Shown: one piece after another, positions 1 through 6,217 of the stretch
How positions within the stretch are numbered: the first letter of the stretch is position 1
Layout of the letters: every line of letters starts with the position of its first letter
Assembly: GCA_029933495.1 (NCBI GenBank)
Contig: JAOZOC010000137.1
Span: 1 to 6,304, forward strand
Length of the DNA stretch: 6,304 nucleotides
From: Bacteroidales bacterium
Lineage (GTDB): Bacteria; Bacteroidota; Bacteroidia; Bacteroidales; JAADJA01
Direction: 5' to 3'
Notes under the pieces: generated by a model
What the model was told of the DNA's origin: nothing
The model's database searches: none
Seen by the model: the letters and a program-made list of their open reading frames with translations, nothing else
Program-made: the position numbers and the translations under genes

Positions 1-48
1 TTCCGTATGTTTCTACATTCCTGTAAAACAATATTTTCAACAACCTAT

Positions 49-102
49 AAAAACCTGCAAAGCACCTCTGGCGCACAGACTTTAGTACAAACCTTACAGG
101 TT
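49..102 (-). terminator. Possible intrinsic terminator of lpdA
   Basis: Just after the lpdA stop, the minus strand can fold into an irregular hairpin: an outer stem AACCTG/CAGGTT (97-102 with 52-57), then AAAG/CTTT (80-83 with 59-62) and an inner TCTG/CAGA (76-79 with 67-70) around a small loop. The 3' arm runs into five T residues (complement of 49-53). The internal bulges make it weaker than the other two terminators of the window, but position and T-tract fit. Confidence 0.45.
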
Positions 103-107
103 GCTAT

Positions 108-1499
108 TTACAAATGAATAACCTTTCCGTAAGCAGCAGCTGTTGCTTCCATCACAGCCTCCGACATTGTAGGATGAGGATGTATTGATTTCAGAATTTC
201 GTGACCCGTAGTTTCCAGCTTACGTGCCACGACTGCTTCTGCTATCATTTCTGTAACGTTCTCACCGATAAAATGTGCTCCAAGCCATTCACCATACTTT
301 GCATCGAAAATAACCTTCACAAAACCATCTTTGTTACCCGCTGCACTTGCTTTTCCTGATGCTGTATATGGAAACTTGCCCACTTTTATTTCATATCCTG
401 CTTCTTTGGCCTGCTTTTCAGTCATTCCAACAGATGCCACTTCAGGAACAGTATAAGTGTTGCCCGGTACATTTCCGTAATCAATCGGTTCAGTATCAAA
501 ACCTGCAATTTTCTCAACACAGCAGATACCTTCGGCTGATGCAACATGAGCAAGGGCCTGCCCGGGAACAATGTCACCGATTGCATAATAACCATCAACA
601 GTGGTTTTGTAAAATTCATCAACTACAACCTTATCCTTATCAGTTTTTATTCCAACATCTTCAAGTCCTATTCCTTCAAGGTTAGATTTAATTCCAACAG
701 CCGAAAGAACAACTTCAGCTTCAATAATTACCTCACCCTTTTTGGTTTTTATTTTCACCTTGCACAATTTCCCTGTTGTGTCAACGGACTCAACTGAAGA
801 ATCAAGCATAACCTTCATTTTAGCTTTTTTGAAACTTCTGGCAAGTTGTTTTGAAACCTCCACATCCTCAAGCGGAACAACATTGGGCAGAAACTCGACA
901 AGAGTCACTTCCGTACCGATTGTGTTATAAAAATATGCAAACTCCGAGCCTATTGCTCCTGACCCAACCACAACCATTGACTTGGGTTGTTTCGGCAGAG
1001 TCATTGCTTCACGGTATCCAATAATCTTTTTACCATCCTGTTTCAGGTTTGGTAATTCTTTGGAACGTGCTCCAGTTGCAATAATAATATTACTAGCCGA
1101 ATACTCAGTAACCTTTCCTTTATCGTCGGTAACATCAACCTTTTTACCCGGTTTAATCTTTCCGGTTCCTTTAAGATGATCTATTTTATTCTTTTTAAAA
1201 AGATATTCAATTCCTTTACTCATACCGGCAGCAACATCGCGACTTCGTTTCACCATTGCCTGAAAGTCAGGTTTCACAAGACCATCTACTTTCACGCCAT
1301 AATTCTCGGCATGCTTGATGTAATTATAGACCTGCGCACTTTTCAGTAGTGCTTTTGTTGGGATACATCCCCAGTTAAGGCAAATCCCACCAAGTTCAGC
1401 TTTTTCAACAACAGCCGTTTTCAAACCGAGCTGTGATGCCCTGATAGCGGCAACATATCCTCCAGGTCCGCTTCCAATTATGATTATATCGTAATTCAT
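108..1499 (-). CDS. lpdA: Dihydrolipoyl dehydrogenase (E3)
   Basis: This 463-residue flavoprotein should reoxidise dihydrolipoyl groups with NAD+ as the E3 subunit of a 2-oxo acid dehydrogenase complex or of the glycine cleavage system, in the cytoplasm. Visible in the sequence: the FAD-binding motif GSGPGG at residues 9-14, the redox-active disulfide pair C40 and C45 in GGICLNWGCIPTK, the NAD-binding motif VVGSGAIGSE at 177-186, the second FAD motif YYAIGD at 304-309, and the C-terminal dimerisation domain ending in HPHPTMSE, where H442 and E447 are the expected catalytic base pair. Length is normal for the family and no lipoyl domain is fused at the N-terminus. The ATG at 1499 starts directly at the MNYDIIIIGSG fold, so the start is secure. 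It lacks a clear Shine-Dalgarno, usual in Bacteroidota. No E1 or E2 gene is in the window, so which complex it serves cannot be told. It is divergent from the aspartate kinase gene. Confidence 0.97.
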   Translation of the reverse strand: MNYDIIIIGSGPGGYVAAIRASQLGLKTAVVEKAELGGICLNWGCIPTKALLKSAQVYNYIKHAENYGVKVDGLVKPDFQAMVKRSRDVAAGMSKGIEYLFKKNKIDHLKGTGKIKPGKKVDVTDDKGKVTEYSASNIIIATGARSKELPNLKQDGKKIIGYREAMTLPKQPKSMVVVGSGAIGSEFAYFYNTIGTEVTLVEFLPNVVPLEDVEVSKQLARSFKKAKMKVMLDSSVESVDTTGKLCKVKIKTKKGEVIIEAEVVLSAVGIKSNLEGIGLEDVGIKTDKDKVVVDEFYKTTVDGYYAIGDIVPGQALAHVASAEGICCVEKIAGFDTEPIDYGNVPGNTYTVPEVASVGMTEKQAKEAGYEIKVGKFPYTASGKASAAGNKDGFVKVIFDAKYGEWLGAHFIGENVTEMIAEAVVARKLETTGHEILKSIHPHPTMSEAVMEATAAAYGKVIHL

Positions 1500-1522
1500 T
1501 TTAGAGTTGTTAAATTAATTTG

Positions 1523-1530
1523 CGAAAATA
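1523..1530 (-). promoter_or_regulatory. Candidate -7 box for lpdA
   Basis: On the minus strand the sequence TATTTTCG matches the Bacteroidota -7 consensus TAnnTTTG at all but one base. It lies 24 nt upstream of the lpdA start, the same distance as better boxes in front of the other genes here. No clear -33 TTG is seen at the right spacing, so the call is weak. Confidence 0.35.
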
Positions 1531-1587
1531 TACTAAAACACTTAAACATTGTGTTTGGAAATAAATAATTTTCACTTTATCATAAAT

Positions 1588-1602
1588 AACCATTTAATGG
1601 TT
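1588..1602. promoter_or_regulatory. Perfect 15-bp palindrome, candidate operator
   Basis: AACCATT, one central T, then AATGGTT: all seven base pairs of the two arms match. It sits in the divergent lpdA/aspartate kinase region, with its right end 8 bp before the aspartate kinase -7 box, so it covers the spacer between the expected -33 and -7 elements. A bound dimeric regulator would block RNA polymerase there. The regulator is unknown, and no gene for one is in the window. Confidence 0.45.
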
Positions 1603-1610
1603 GTATTGTT

Positions 1611-1618
1611 TATTTTTG
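1611..1618 (+). promoter_or_regulatory. Promoter -7 box of aspartate kinase
   Basis: TATTTTTG is a perfect match to the Bacteroidota sigma-factor -7 consensus TAnnTTTG and ends 21 nt before the ATG at 1640, giving a very short leader. The expected -33 TTG at about 19-21 bp further upstream is not visible: the nearest TTG (1601-1603) is too close. The palindrome at 1588-1602 occupies this spacer, so the promoter may be controlled by a regulator. Confidence 0.55.
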
Positions 1619-1639
1619 TCAAATATTTAATAATTATAT

Positions 1640-2896
1640 ATGATAGTCAATAAATTTGGTGGTGCTTCAGTTAAGGATGCTGATGCAATCAGAGTGCTTG
1701 CTGGTATTATTGCAAAACATGAAGACAATACAATTATTGTTGTATCGGCAATGGGTAAAACAACCAACAAGCTTGAGCAGATTGTAAGGTTGAAAATGGA
1801 GAATGATAACAGCTATAATGATAAACTGGCAAGCTTAATAAGTGAGCATCAACAGACTATTGATGAACTTTTCCCCTCAAATAGTAATGCGATTTTCCTG
1901 ATTATTAACAATCTCTTTTCTCAAATTAATAAACAGCTTTCAGAATACACCGGTGGTGATTATGATTACTTATACGATCAGGTAGTCAGCATCGGCGAGA
2001 TTTTGTCAACCAGAATTGTGAGTGCCTATCTTTCTGAGTCTGGAATAAGAAATAAGTGGATTGACATTCGGAAATATCTTCAAACCGACTCTTTTTATCG
2101 TGAAGCCAGAGTTGCCAAAGAAGTTTCTAAAAAGAATATTATAAAAGCTTTTGCTTTTAATGATGAAAATATTTTTGTGACTCAGGGGTTCATAGGAGCA
2201 GACCAGGCAGGAAACAGTACTACCCTTGGCCGTGAAGGCTCGGATTACACTGCTGCTTTGCTTGCAAACATGCTTGATGCTGAGAAAGTAGTTTTATGGA
2301 AAGATGTTGACGGTATTTTTAATGCAGATCCATAATTATTTGAGGATGTTCGGATATTTAGAGAACTCTCATATCATGAGGCAATAGAGCTTTCGTTTTA
2401 TGGTGCAAAGATAATTCATCCTAAAACCATTAAACCTGTTCAGAATAAGAATATTCCACTATATGTAAAAAACTTCAATAATCCTGAAACTGATGGTTCT
2501 GTAATTTACAGGGTTGATAATTTCAAACCTGCATTTCCTGTTTTCATAATAAAAAATGGACAGACACTGCTGTCTGTAACACCAAAAGACTACTCTTTTG
2601 TCGTGGAAAAGCATCTTAGTGAAGTTTTTGCAATCCTCAATAAGCAAAAGGTAAAGGTTAATCTGATGCAAAATTCTGCGGTCAGTTTTTCTGTCTGCTG
2701 TGATAAAATTTTCAATAAAAGGCTTGACGGTATTTTGACGGAGTTGAAAAATAGTTTTAAAGTTTTATATAATGAAAACCTGGACTTAGTCACCATCAGG
2801 CACTACGACAATGAAAGCATTAAAAAGCTTACAACCGGACGTAAAGTTCTTGTCGAGCAGCGAAGCAGGAATACTGTTCAGTTTGTGGTCGTGTAG
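1640..2896 (+). pseudogene. lysC: Aspartate kinase, interrupted by one in-frame TAA
   Basis: Aspartate kinase phosphorylates L-aspartate in the first step towards lysine/diaminopimelate, threonine and methionine. The 418-codon frame starts at ATG 1640 with NKFGGAS (catalytic K5), continues with SIGE (117-120), TTLGREGSDYTA (194-205) and DVDGIFNADP (222-231), then meets TAA at 2333-2335 (codon 232). The same frame continues without any other stop: LSYHEAIELSFYGAKIIHP (243-261) completes the kinase domain, and two ACT-type regulatory segments follow (about 300-365 and 378-418), ending in the typical LVTIRHY and VLVEQRSRNTVQ motifs before TAG at 2894. Total length fits the short monofunctional Bacteroidota type. 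At codon 232 relatives usually have K or R after NADP, so AAA to TAA is the simplest origin. The 231-residue product would lack the end of the kinase fold and the whole regulatory part, so it is probably inactive. A sequencing error remains possible. The family identity is secure. Confidence 0.9.
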
Positions 2897-2898
2897 CA

Positions 2899-3165
2899 TT
2901 AGGGAAAGTAATTATAAATTTCTTTCCTATGCATTACGAGTTTAACTACTACTGAATTTTCTCGCTTTTCAAGTCCAATTCTATAAGTGCCAAAACGAAT
3001 TTTATAATAACCAGAATATCCCTTCATCTTTTCAATTTTACCGCTTAATTCAAGATTATCAAATGAAGGCAGGTCATTAAAAACAAAAAGCTCAATCTTC
3101 TTCTTTACACCATACGGTAATTTTGAAAGTTGCTTTAGAAACTTTTTACTGTATAGGACTTTCAT
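2899..3165 (-). CDS. RelE/ParE-family toxin of a type II TA pair
   Basis: An 88-residue basic protein with the RelE/ParE outline: an N-terminal helical start MKVLYSKKFLKQLSKLP, a linker, then the beta-sheet core KMKGYSGYYKIRFGTYRIGLE (47-67) and the closing strand VVVKLVMHRKEIYNYFP. R62 in YRIG, R80 in HRKE and Y84 or Y86 lie where RelE-type mRNA interferases carry their arginine and tyrosine catalytic residues, so ribosome-dependent mRNA cleavage is the likely activity; ParE-type gyrase poisoning cannot be excluded. The gene overlaps the antitoxin gene by 20 bp and has no ribosome site of its own, suggesting translational coupling. Its stop codon lies two bases from the end of the convergent aspartate kinase frame. 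Family assignment is firm, the exact target is inference. Confidence 0.85.
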   Translation of the reverse strand: MKVLYSKKFLKQLSKLPYGVKKKIELFVFNDLPSFDNLELSGKIEKMKGYSGYYKIRFGTYRIGLEKRENSVVVKLVMHRKEIYNYFP

Positions 3166-3361
3166 TATTAATACTTATTTCCCGGTAATAATCTTTTGCT
3201 TCAGCCTCATTTAATAAATCATCATCACCTACTTCATTCATTAAATTATATAGTGAATAATTTTCAAGTATCTCCTCCATTTTTTCAAATGTCTCAATGC
3301 TTAACTGAACAGCAATTTTCCGGTTATTGCTATCAACAACATATTGTTTATTTAATATCAT
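3146..3361 (-). CDS. Antitoxin partner of the RelE/ParE toxin
   Basis: A 71-residue acidic protein beginning MILNKQYVVDSNNRKIAVQL, with an N-terminal half that looks like a small beta/alpha DNA-binding fold of the Phd/YefM sort (family name is inference) and an acidic, helical C-terminus (EVGDDDLLNEAEAKDYY) of the kind that wraps around and neutralises a RelE toxin. It precedes and overlaps the toxin gene, the usual antitoxin-first order. The ATG at 3361 is preferred over an in-frame TTG at 3388, because the TTG lies inside a perfect -7 promoter box and the residues between them do not belong to the conserved domain. It is expected to repress its own promoter together with the toxin. Confidence 0.8.
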   Translation of the reverse strand: MILNKQYVVDSNNRKIAVQLSIETFEKMEEILENYSLYNLMNEVGDDDLLNEAEAKDYYREISINNESPIQ

Positions 3362-3385
3362 AGTAAAATAACTTTTTAAGTAATG

Positions 3386-3419
3386 CAAATATACGATATT
3401 TTTTATAAATATTAATCAA
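3386..3419 (-). promoter_or_regulatory. Promoter of the toxin-antitoxin pair
   Basis: On the minus strand TATATTTG (3386-3393) is a perfect TAnnTTTG -7 box, 24 nt upstream of the antitoxin ATG at 3361. A TTG (complement of 3417-3419) lies 23 bp further upstream, a little long but acceptable for the -33 element. It sits in the middle of the palindrome at 3411-3424. Confidence 0.55.
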
Positions 3420-3424
3420 TTAAT
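3411..3424. promoter_or_regulatory. ATTAAT inverted repeat over the TA -33 region
   Basis: ATTAAT, a CA spacer, then ATTAAT again: because ATTAAT is self-complementary the pair forms a 6+2+6 inverted repeat covering the -33 element of the TA promoter, where an autorepressing antitoxin would bind. The arms are pure A/T in an AT-rich stretch, so chance is a real alternative. Confidence 0.3.
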
Positions 3425-3434
3425 TATCATAATA

Positions 3435-3476
3435 ATAGTTTTATAGCAACAAACTATCAATGCATTGACAGTTTTA
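3435..3476. repeat. Nested inverted and direct repeats upstream of the TA promoter
   Basis: A perfect 12-bp palindrome TCAATGCATTGA (3457-3468) is extended by AAACT (3451-3455) and AGTTT (3470-3474), so that 11 of 12 position pairs match over 24 bp. The same AAACTAT segment (3451-3457) also pairs with ATAGTTT (3435-3441) across a 9-nt loop, so the two foldings exclude each other. AGTTTTA occurs as a direct repeat at 3437-3443 and 3470-3476. It lies between the protease terminator and the TA promoter. Function unknown; operator or remnant of an insertion are options. Confidence 0.5.
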
Positions 3477-3478
3477 AC

Positions 3479-3534
3479 AAAAAAAGCAGACAAAAGCCGG
3501 ATTACAATTATCACCCGGTACTTTACCTGCTTTT
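3479..3534 (-). terminator. Intrinsic terminator of the S8 protease gene
   Basis: Starting 20 nt after the protease stop codon, the minus strand forms a long hairpin: outer AAAAGCAG/CTGCTTTT (3527-3534 with 3482-3489), middle AAAG/CTTT (3521-3524 with 3493-3496) and inner CCGG/CCGG (3515-3518 with 3497-3500), with small internal loops and a 14-nt loop. It ends in seven T residues (complement of 3479-3485). It should isolate the protease gene from the TA pair downstream. Confidence 0.8.
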
Positions 3535-3553
3535 CTATAAAGTTATATAATTC

Positions 3554-5242
3554 TTACTTTTTAAGTATCTTAGTAGTTACTACTGAGGAATTTATATTTG
3601 TCTTCAGGATATAAAAACCGGCAGGCAGTTTATCAAGGCCTGTTACGGAAACACTTTTCCCGGGTTTTGAACCGGATTGTTCGTAAGTATAAACTGTTTT
3701 GCCTGTAATATCAAGAATTTCAATCGCATTAATAACAACATCCTCTTCTCTGACATTAATAGACAAAGTACTGATGAAAGGATTAGGAAATATATCAATA
3801 GTATATGCAGGTTTTTGTTTCGGATTGAACACTGATAGTAAGGTATTAGCTTGCCAGTAATCAGGAATACCGTAGCCGTAGTCATCATCAGGATCAGCGT
3901 ACTGTGAGGCACTCTTCTGGATTGCCTGCATTATTTCAATATTAGTTTTTTCAGGGTTTGCCTGCCAAAGACAAGCAACCATTCCTGCTGTAATTGGTGA
4001 CGAGAAAGAAGTACCATTACCTGAAGTAACCAGTCCGTTCCATGGATCAATTATAGCAGAGCCAGAACCCTGAGCCACTACATTGGGTTTTACCCTTCCG
4101 TCAGAAGTTGGCCCTCTCGAACTGAAAGGGGCCAGATTACCACCGGCATCAACGGCACCTATCGTAAAAACACTGTCACCATCAGCAGGAGCACCAATAT
4201 AATACCAGGAAGAAGTACCGGAATTTCCGGCACTATTAACAGGGATCATTCCTTTACTTGCAGCAATATCAGCTCCAATAGTAATGGGCGTTGTGTTGCC
4301 GTCCATATCGGCATAAGTGTGATTCTGTGCAGGATCATCAAACTCAGTATAACCAAGTGAAGTGTTGAGCACGTCGGCTCCTACACTATCGGCAAATTCT
4401 GCACCTGAAACCCAGTTTAGCTCTTCAATTAAATATTCTGTTGCCGCGTCCTCCGTCCTGAGAAGGTAATAACTTGCCTGAGGTGCCGTACCAACAATCT
4501 CTCCATGCATATTCCCACCCATTGTTGACAAAACCATAGATCCATGGGTATGAGCTGTAAAAATCCCCGGATTTTGTGGGTTAACAAAATCTTTTGTTCC
4601 CAAAATCCGGTTTGTTTCCCACAAGCTGTCAAAAACAGAAAGAGTATCGGCATTTAAAAAGCCGGCATCAAGAACGGCAATCACCATACCTGCTCCATCA
4701 TATCCATTATTATGGAGAGGTTCACCGTTAAGCATATGAATTTGATTGTATGCCGCACCATAATCATAGGTATTTGCAGCACCAGACGTTTTGTACATAT
4801 CCTGCGAAGGAACTCCGCCATAAGATTCATTGGCAAAAAACTGTTTTTCAGGCAAAGCAAATTTCTCAACCTGGCTTTTATCACTTCCTTTGCTAACTGA
4901 TAAAACATAGGGTAATGCTTCTATTGCATCCACAACAGACTGGTTGGCAGTATAAACCGTTGTCGAGTTAAACCATTTGGAAACTGTTAAAACCGTTGCT
5001 CCTGTTCCTGTCACACCTTCAAGATACTGTGGATTTACAGGAAGATCGTTTTCTTTAATCGTTATTCCCTGTTTTGTTCTTCGGTCGAGTGCCCTTTGCG
5101 ACAAAAACGCTTCGGGACTATTAACAGAATATGGAGAATTATTTTTATCTGTAAATTTTATCCAATATTTATTTGGTGCTACCTGACCGAAAACAACTGT
5201 CGAAAAGATAGTTAAGACAAAAAGCAATTTCAATTTTCGCAT
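3554..5242 (-). CDS. Secreted S8 subtilisin-like serine protease with T9SS sorting domain
   Basis: A 562-residue exported protease. A signal peptide is clear (MRKLK, a hydrophobic stretch, then FGQ, cleavage probably near residue 19). A propeptide-like segment follows (about 20-130, starting KYWIKFTDK). The subtilisin domain spans about 160-470, with D192 in VIAVLDAGF, H233 in HTHGSMV, oxyanion N340 in NSAGNSG and nucleophile S412 in GTSFSSP, so the catalytic set is complete. The C-terminal about 80 residues form a type A T9SS sorting domain: FPNP at 485-488, DITGKTVY, LPAGFYILK at 539-547 and a basic end KILKK. This domain is recognised by the PorU-type sortase and removed as the protein is released or anchored to the cell surface. 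The role is probably extracellular protein degradation; the substrate is not evident. It is a single-gene unit, divergent from trmD and followed by its own terminator. The ATG at 5242 is set by the signal peptide. Confidence 0.96.
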   Translation of the reverse strand: MRKLKLLFVLTIFSTVVFGQVAPNKYWIKFTDKNNSPYSVNSPEAFLSQRALDRRTKQGITIKENDLPVNPQYLEGVTGTGATVLTVSKWFNSTTVYTANQSVVDAIEALPYVLSVSKGSDKSQVEKFALPEKQFFANESYGGVPSQDMYKTSGAANTYDYGAAYNQIHMLNGEPLHNNGYDGAGMVIAVLDAGFLNADTLSVFDSLWETNRILGTKDFVNPQNPGIFTAHTHGSMVLSTMGGNMHGEIVGTAPQASYYLLRTEDAATEYLIEELNWVSGAEFADSVGADVLNTSLGYTEFDDPAQNHTYADMDGNTTPITIGADIAASKGMIPVNSAGNSGTSSWYYIGAPADGDSVFTIGAVDAGGNLAPFSSRGPTSDGRVKPNVVAQGSGSAIIDPWNGLVTSGNGTSFSSPITAGMVACLWQANPEKTNIEIMQAIQKSASQYADPDDDYGYGIPDYWQANTLLSVFNPKQKPAYTIDIFPNPFISTLSINVREEDVVINAIEILDITGKTVYTYEQSGSKPGKSVSVTGLDKLPAGFYILKTNINSSVVTTKILKK

Positions 5243-5267
5243 AAATTAAGTATTTAAAAAGTTAAAT

Positions 5268-5284
5268 CTGCAATTACCTGCAAT
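5268..5284. promoter_or_regulatory. Tandem CTGCAAT heptamers upstream of the protease
   Basis: CTGCAAT occurs at 5268-5274 and again at 5278-5284, exactly 10 bp apart, or one helical turn, so two protein subunits would bind the same DNA face. It lies 26-42 bp before the protease start. Next to it the minus strand reads TATTATTG (5281-5288), one base off the -7 consensus, so the repeat overlaps the only visible candidate promoter. Short repeats can arise by chance. Confidence 0.3.
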
Positions 5285-5306
5285 AATACTAATTATATAC
5301 TCTACA

Positions 5307-5320
5307 GACTTCATAAAGTC
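5307..5320. repeat. GACTT/AAGTC inverted repeat
   Basis: GACTT, a 4-nt spacer, then AAGTC: a perfect 5+4+5 inverted repeat in the divergent protease/trmD region, centred about 25 bp upstream of the weak protease -7 candidate. It may be an operator; its short arms make this uncertain. Confidence 0.25.
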
Positions 5321-5357
5321 CTTAAAAGTTGTCTAATGACAAACGCAATTAAGCCCA

Positions 5358-5385
5358 TTTTGTTCAAAAGATAGATGTATCTTTG
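5358..5385 (+). promoter_or_regulatory. Promoter of trmD
   Basis: TATCTTTG (5378-5385) is a perfect TAnnTTTG -7 box ending 24 nt before the trmD ATG. TTTTG at 5358-5362 is the best -33 element, with a spacer of 15 bp that is shorter than the usual 19-21 bp. trmD therefore appears to have its own promoter. Confidence 0.55.
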
Positions 5386-5409
5386 CATCAAATGATATTG
5401 ATATAAATT

Positions 5410-6093
5410 ATGAGAATAGATATTATTACAATTTTCCCTGAGATGTTTGAAGGGCCGTTTAAACACTCAATAATAAAACGGGCTCAGTTAAAAGGAGTTG
5501 TGGAGATTAATCTAATTAACCTCCGGGATTATGCAACAGACAAACACAAACGTGTGGATGATTATCAGTATGGCGGAGGTTCGGGAATGGTGATGATGGT
5601 TGAACCCATTGCGAACTGTATTGATGATCTGAAATCAAAAAATGAATATGATGAGATTATTTATATGAGTCCGGATGGTGAGTTGCTTAACCAGAAGCTT
5701 TCTAACCATTATTCCACTTTACAAAGTATTATGATTCTTTGCGGGCATTACAAAGGAATTGATGAAAGGATCAGGGAGCATTATATCACAAAAGAAATTT
5801 CGATAGGTGATTATGTTCTTTCGGGAGGAGAGCTGGGAGCAGCAGTATTTACAGACTCAATCGTAAGGCTTATCCCCGGAGTTCTGAATGATGAAACCTC
5901 TGCCCTCTCTGACTCTTTTCAAGATGATCTGCTTTCGCCTCCTGTCTATACACGACCTTATGAATTCAAAGGAATAAAGGTCCCTGACATTTTACTTTCG
6001 GGAAATGACAAGGAAATTAACAAATGGAGAACCGAAAAAGCCGTTGAAAGAACAAATGAGAGAAGGCCTGGACTGATGGATGGCTCTTGTTAA
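5410..6093 (+). CDS. trmD: tRNA (guanine37-N1)-methyltransferase
   Basis: TrmD transfers a methyl group from S-adenosylmethionine to N1 of G37 next to the anticodon of tRNAs that read CNN-type codons, which prevents +1 frameshifting; it is normally essential. The 227 residues match the family length. Visible motifs: MRIDIITIFPEMF at the start, GGGSGMVM (55-62), YMSPDGELLNQ (85-95), LCGHYKGIDER (110-120) and SIGDYVLSGGELGA (131-144), which together build the SPOUT trefoil knot that holds SAM. R153 and D168 (in IVRLIPGVLNDE and SALSDSF) correspond by spacing to the catalytic R154 and D169 of the E. coli enzyme. The C-terminal domain with YTRPYEFKGIKVPD binds the tRNA. Unlike the classical rpsP-rimM-trmD-rplS operon, neither ribosomal protein gene nor rimM is adjacent; the gene has its own promoter and a strong terminator, so it looks monocistronic. 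Confidence 0.97.
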   Translation: MRIDIITIFPEMFEGPFKHSIIKRAQLKGVVEINLINLRDYATDKHKRVDDYQYGGGSGMVMMVEPIANCIDDLKSKNEYDEIIYMSPDGELLNQKLSNHYSTLQSIMILCGHYKGIDERIREHYITKEISIGDYVLSGGELGAAVFTDSIVRLIPGVLNDETSALSDSFQDDLLSPPVYTRPYEFKGIKVPDILLSGNDKEINKWRTEKAVERTNERRPGLMDGSC

Positions 6094-6156
6094 GCAGAGT
6101 TTTAAGCGTGGCCACTTGGATCATTTTACTGAGAGGATCAGGATTAATGGAAAGAT

Positions 6157-6201
6157 AAAAACCTGACAGATTCTAAATATCTGCCAGGTTTTTAATTTTT
6201 T
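6157..6201 (+). terminator. Strong intrinsic terminator after trmD
   Basis: AAAAACCTG (6157-6165) pairs fully with CAGGTTTTT (6185-6193), and CAGAT (6167-6171) pairs with ATCTG (6179-6183), leaving one A/C mismatch and a 7-nt loop. T-rich sequence follows to 6201. The A-run on the 5' side means it should also stop transcription arriving from the right on the other strand. Confidence 0.88.
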
Positions 6202-6217
6202 AGTAGCCCTGTCTTTT

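Noticed and set aside
1..114. Open frame on the plus strand running in from the left edge to TGA at 112-114, overlapping the end of lpdA.
   Set aside because: It translates to 37 residues without recognisable motifs and covers the probable lpdA terminator; chance openness over this length is common.
347..685. 112-codon plus-strand open frame antisense to lpdA.
   Set aside because: It lies wholly inside a well-conserved gene, its residue composition is unlike a folded protein, and it has no promoter or ribosome site; a shadow of lpdA codon use.
2603..2896. GTG-started frame that could be a separate regulatory-domain protein, like the internal start known in Bacillus lysC.
   Set aside because: The GTG lies inside the first ACT segment rather than at its boundary, with no ribosome site or promoter; it is better explained as the rest of the interrupted kinase gene.
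2896..2932. Imperfect inverted repeat at the kinase/toxin junction (GAAAG 2904-2908 with CTTTC 2922-2926, with bulged extensions to 2896 and 2932).
   Set aside because: No T-tract follows on either strand, the stem has bulges and lies in the toxin coding sequence, so it is not called a terminator.
3396..3412. ATATTT/AAATAT inverted repeat in the TA promoter spacer.
   Set aside because: It consists only of A and T in a very AT-rich stretch, so it carries too little information to call a site.
3643..3912. 89-codon minus-strand frame inside the protease gene, in another phase.
   Set aside because: It overlaps the conserved catalytic and T9SS-domain coding sequence and shows no family resemblance.
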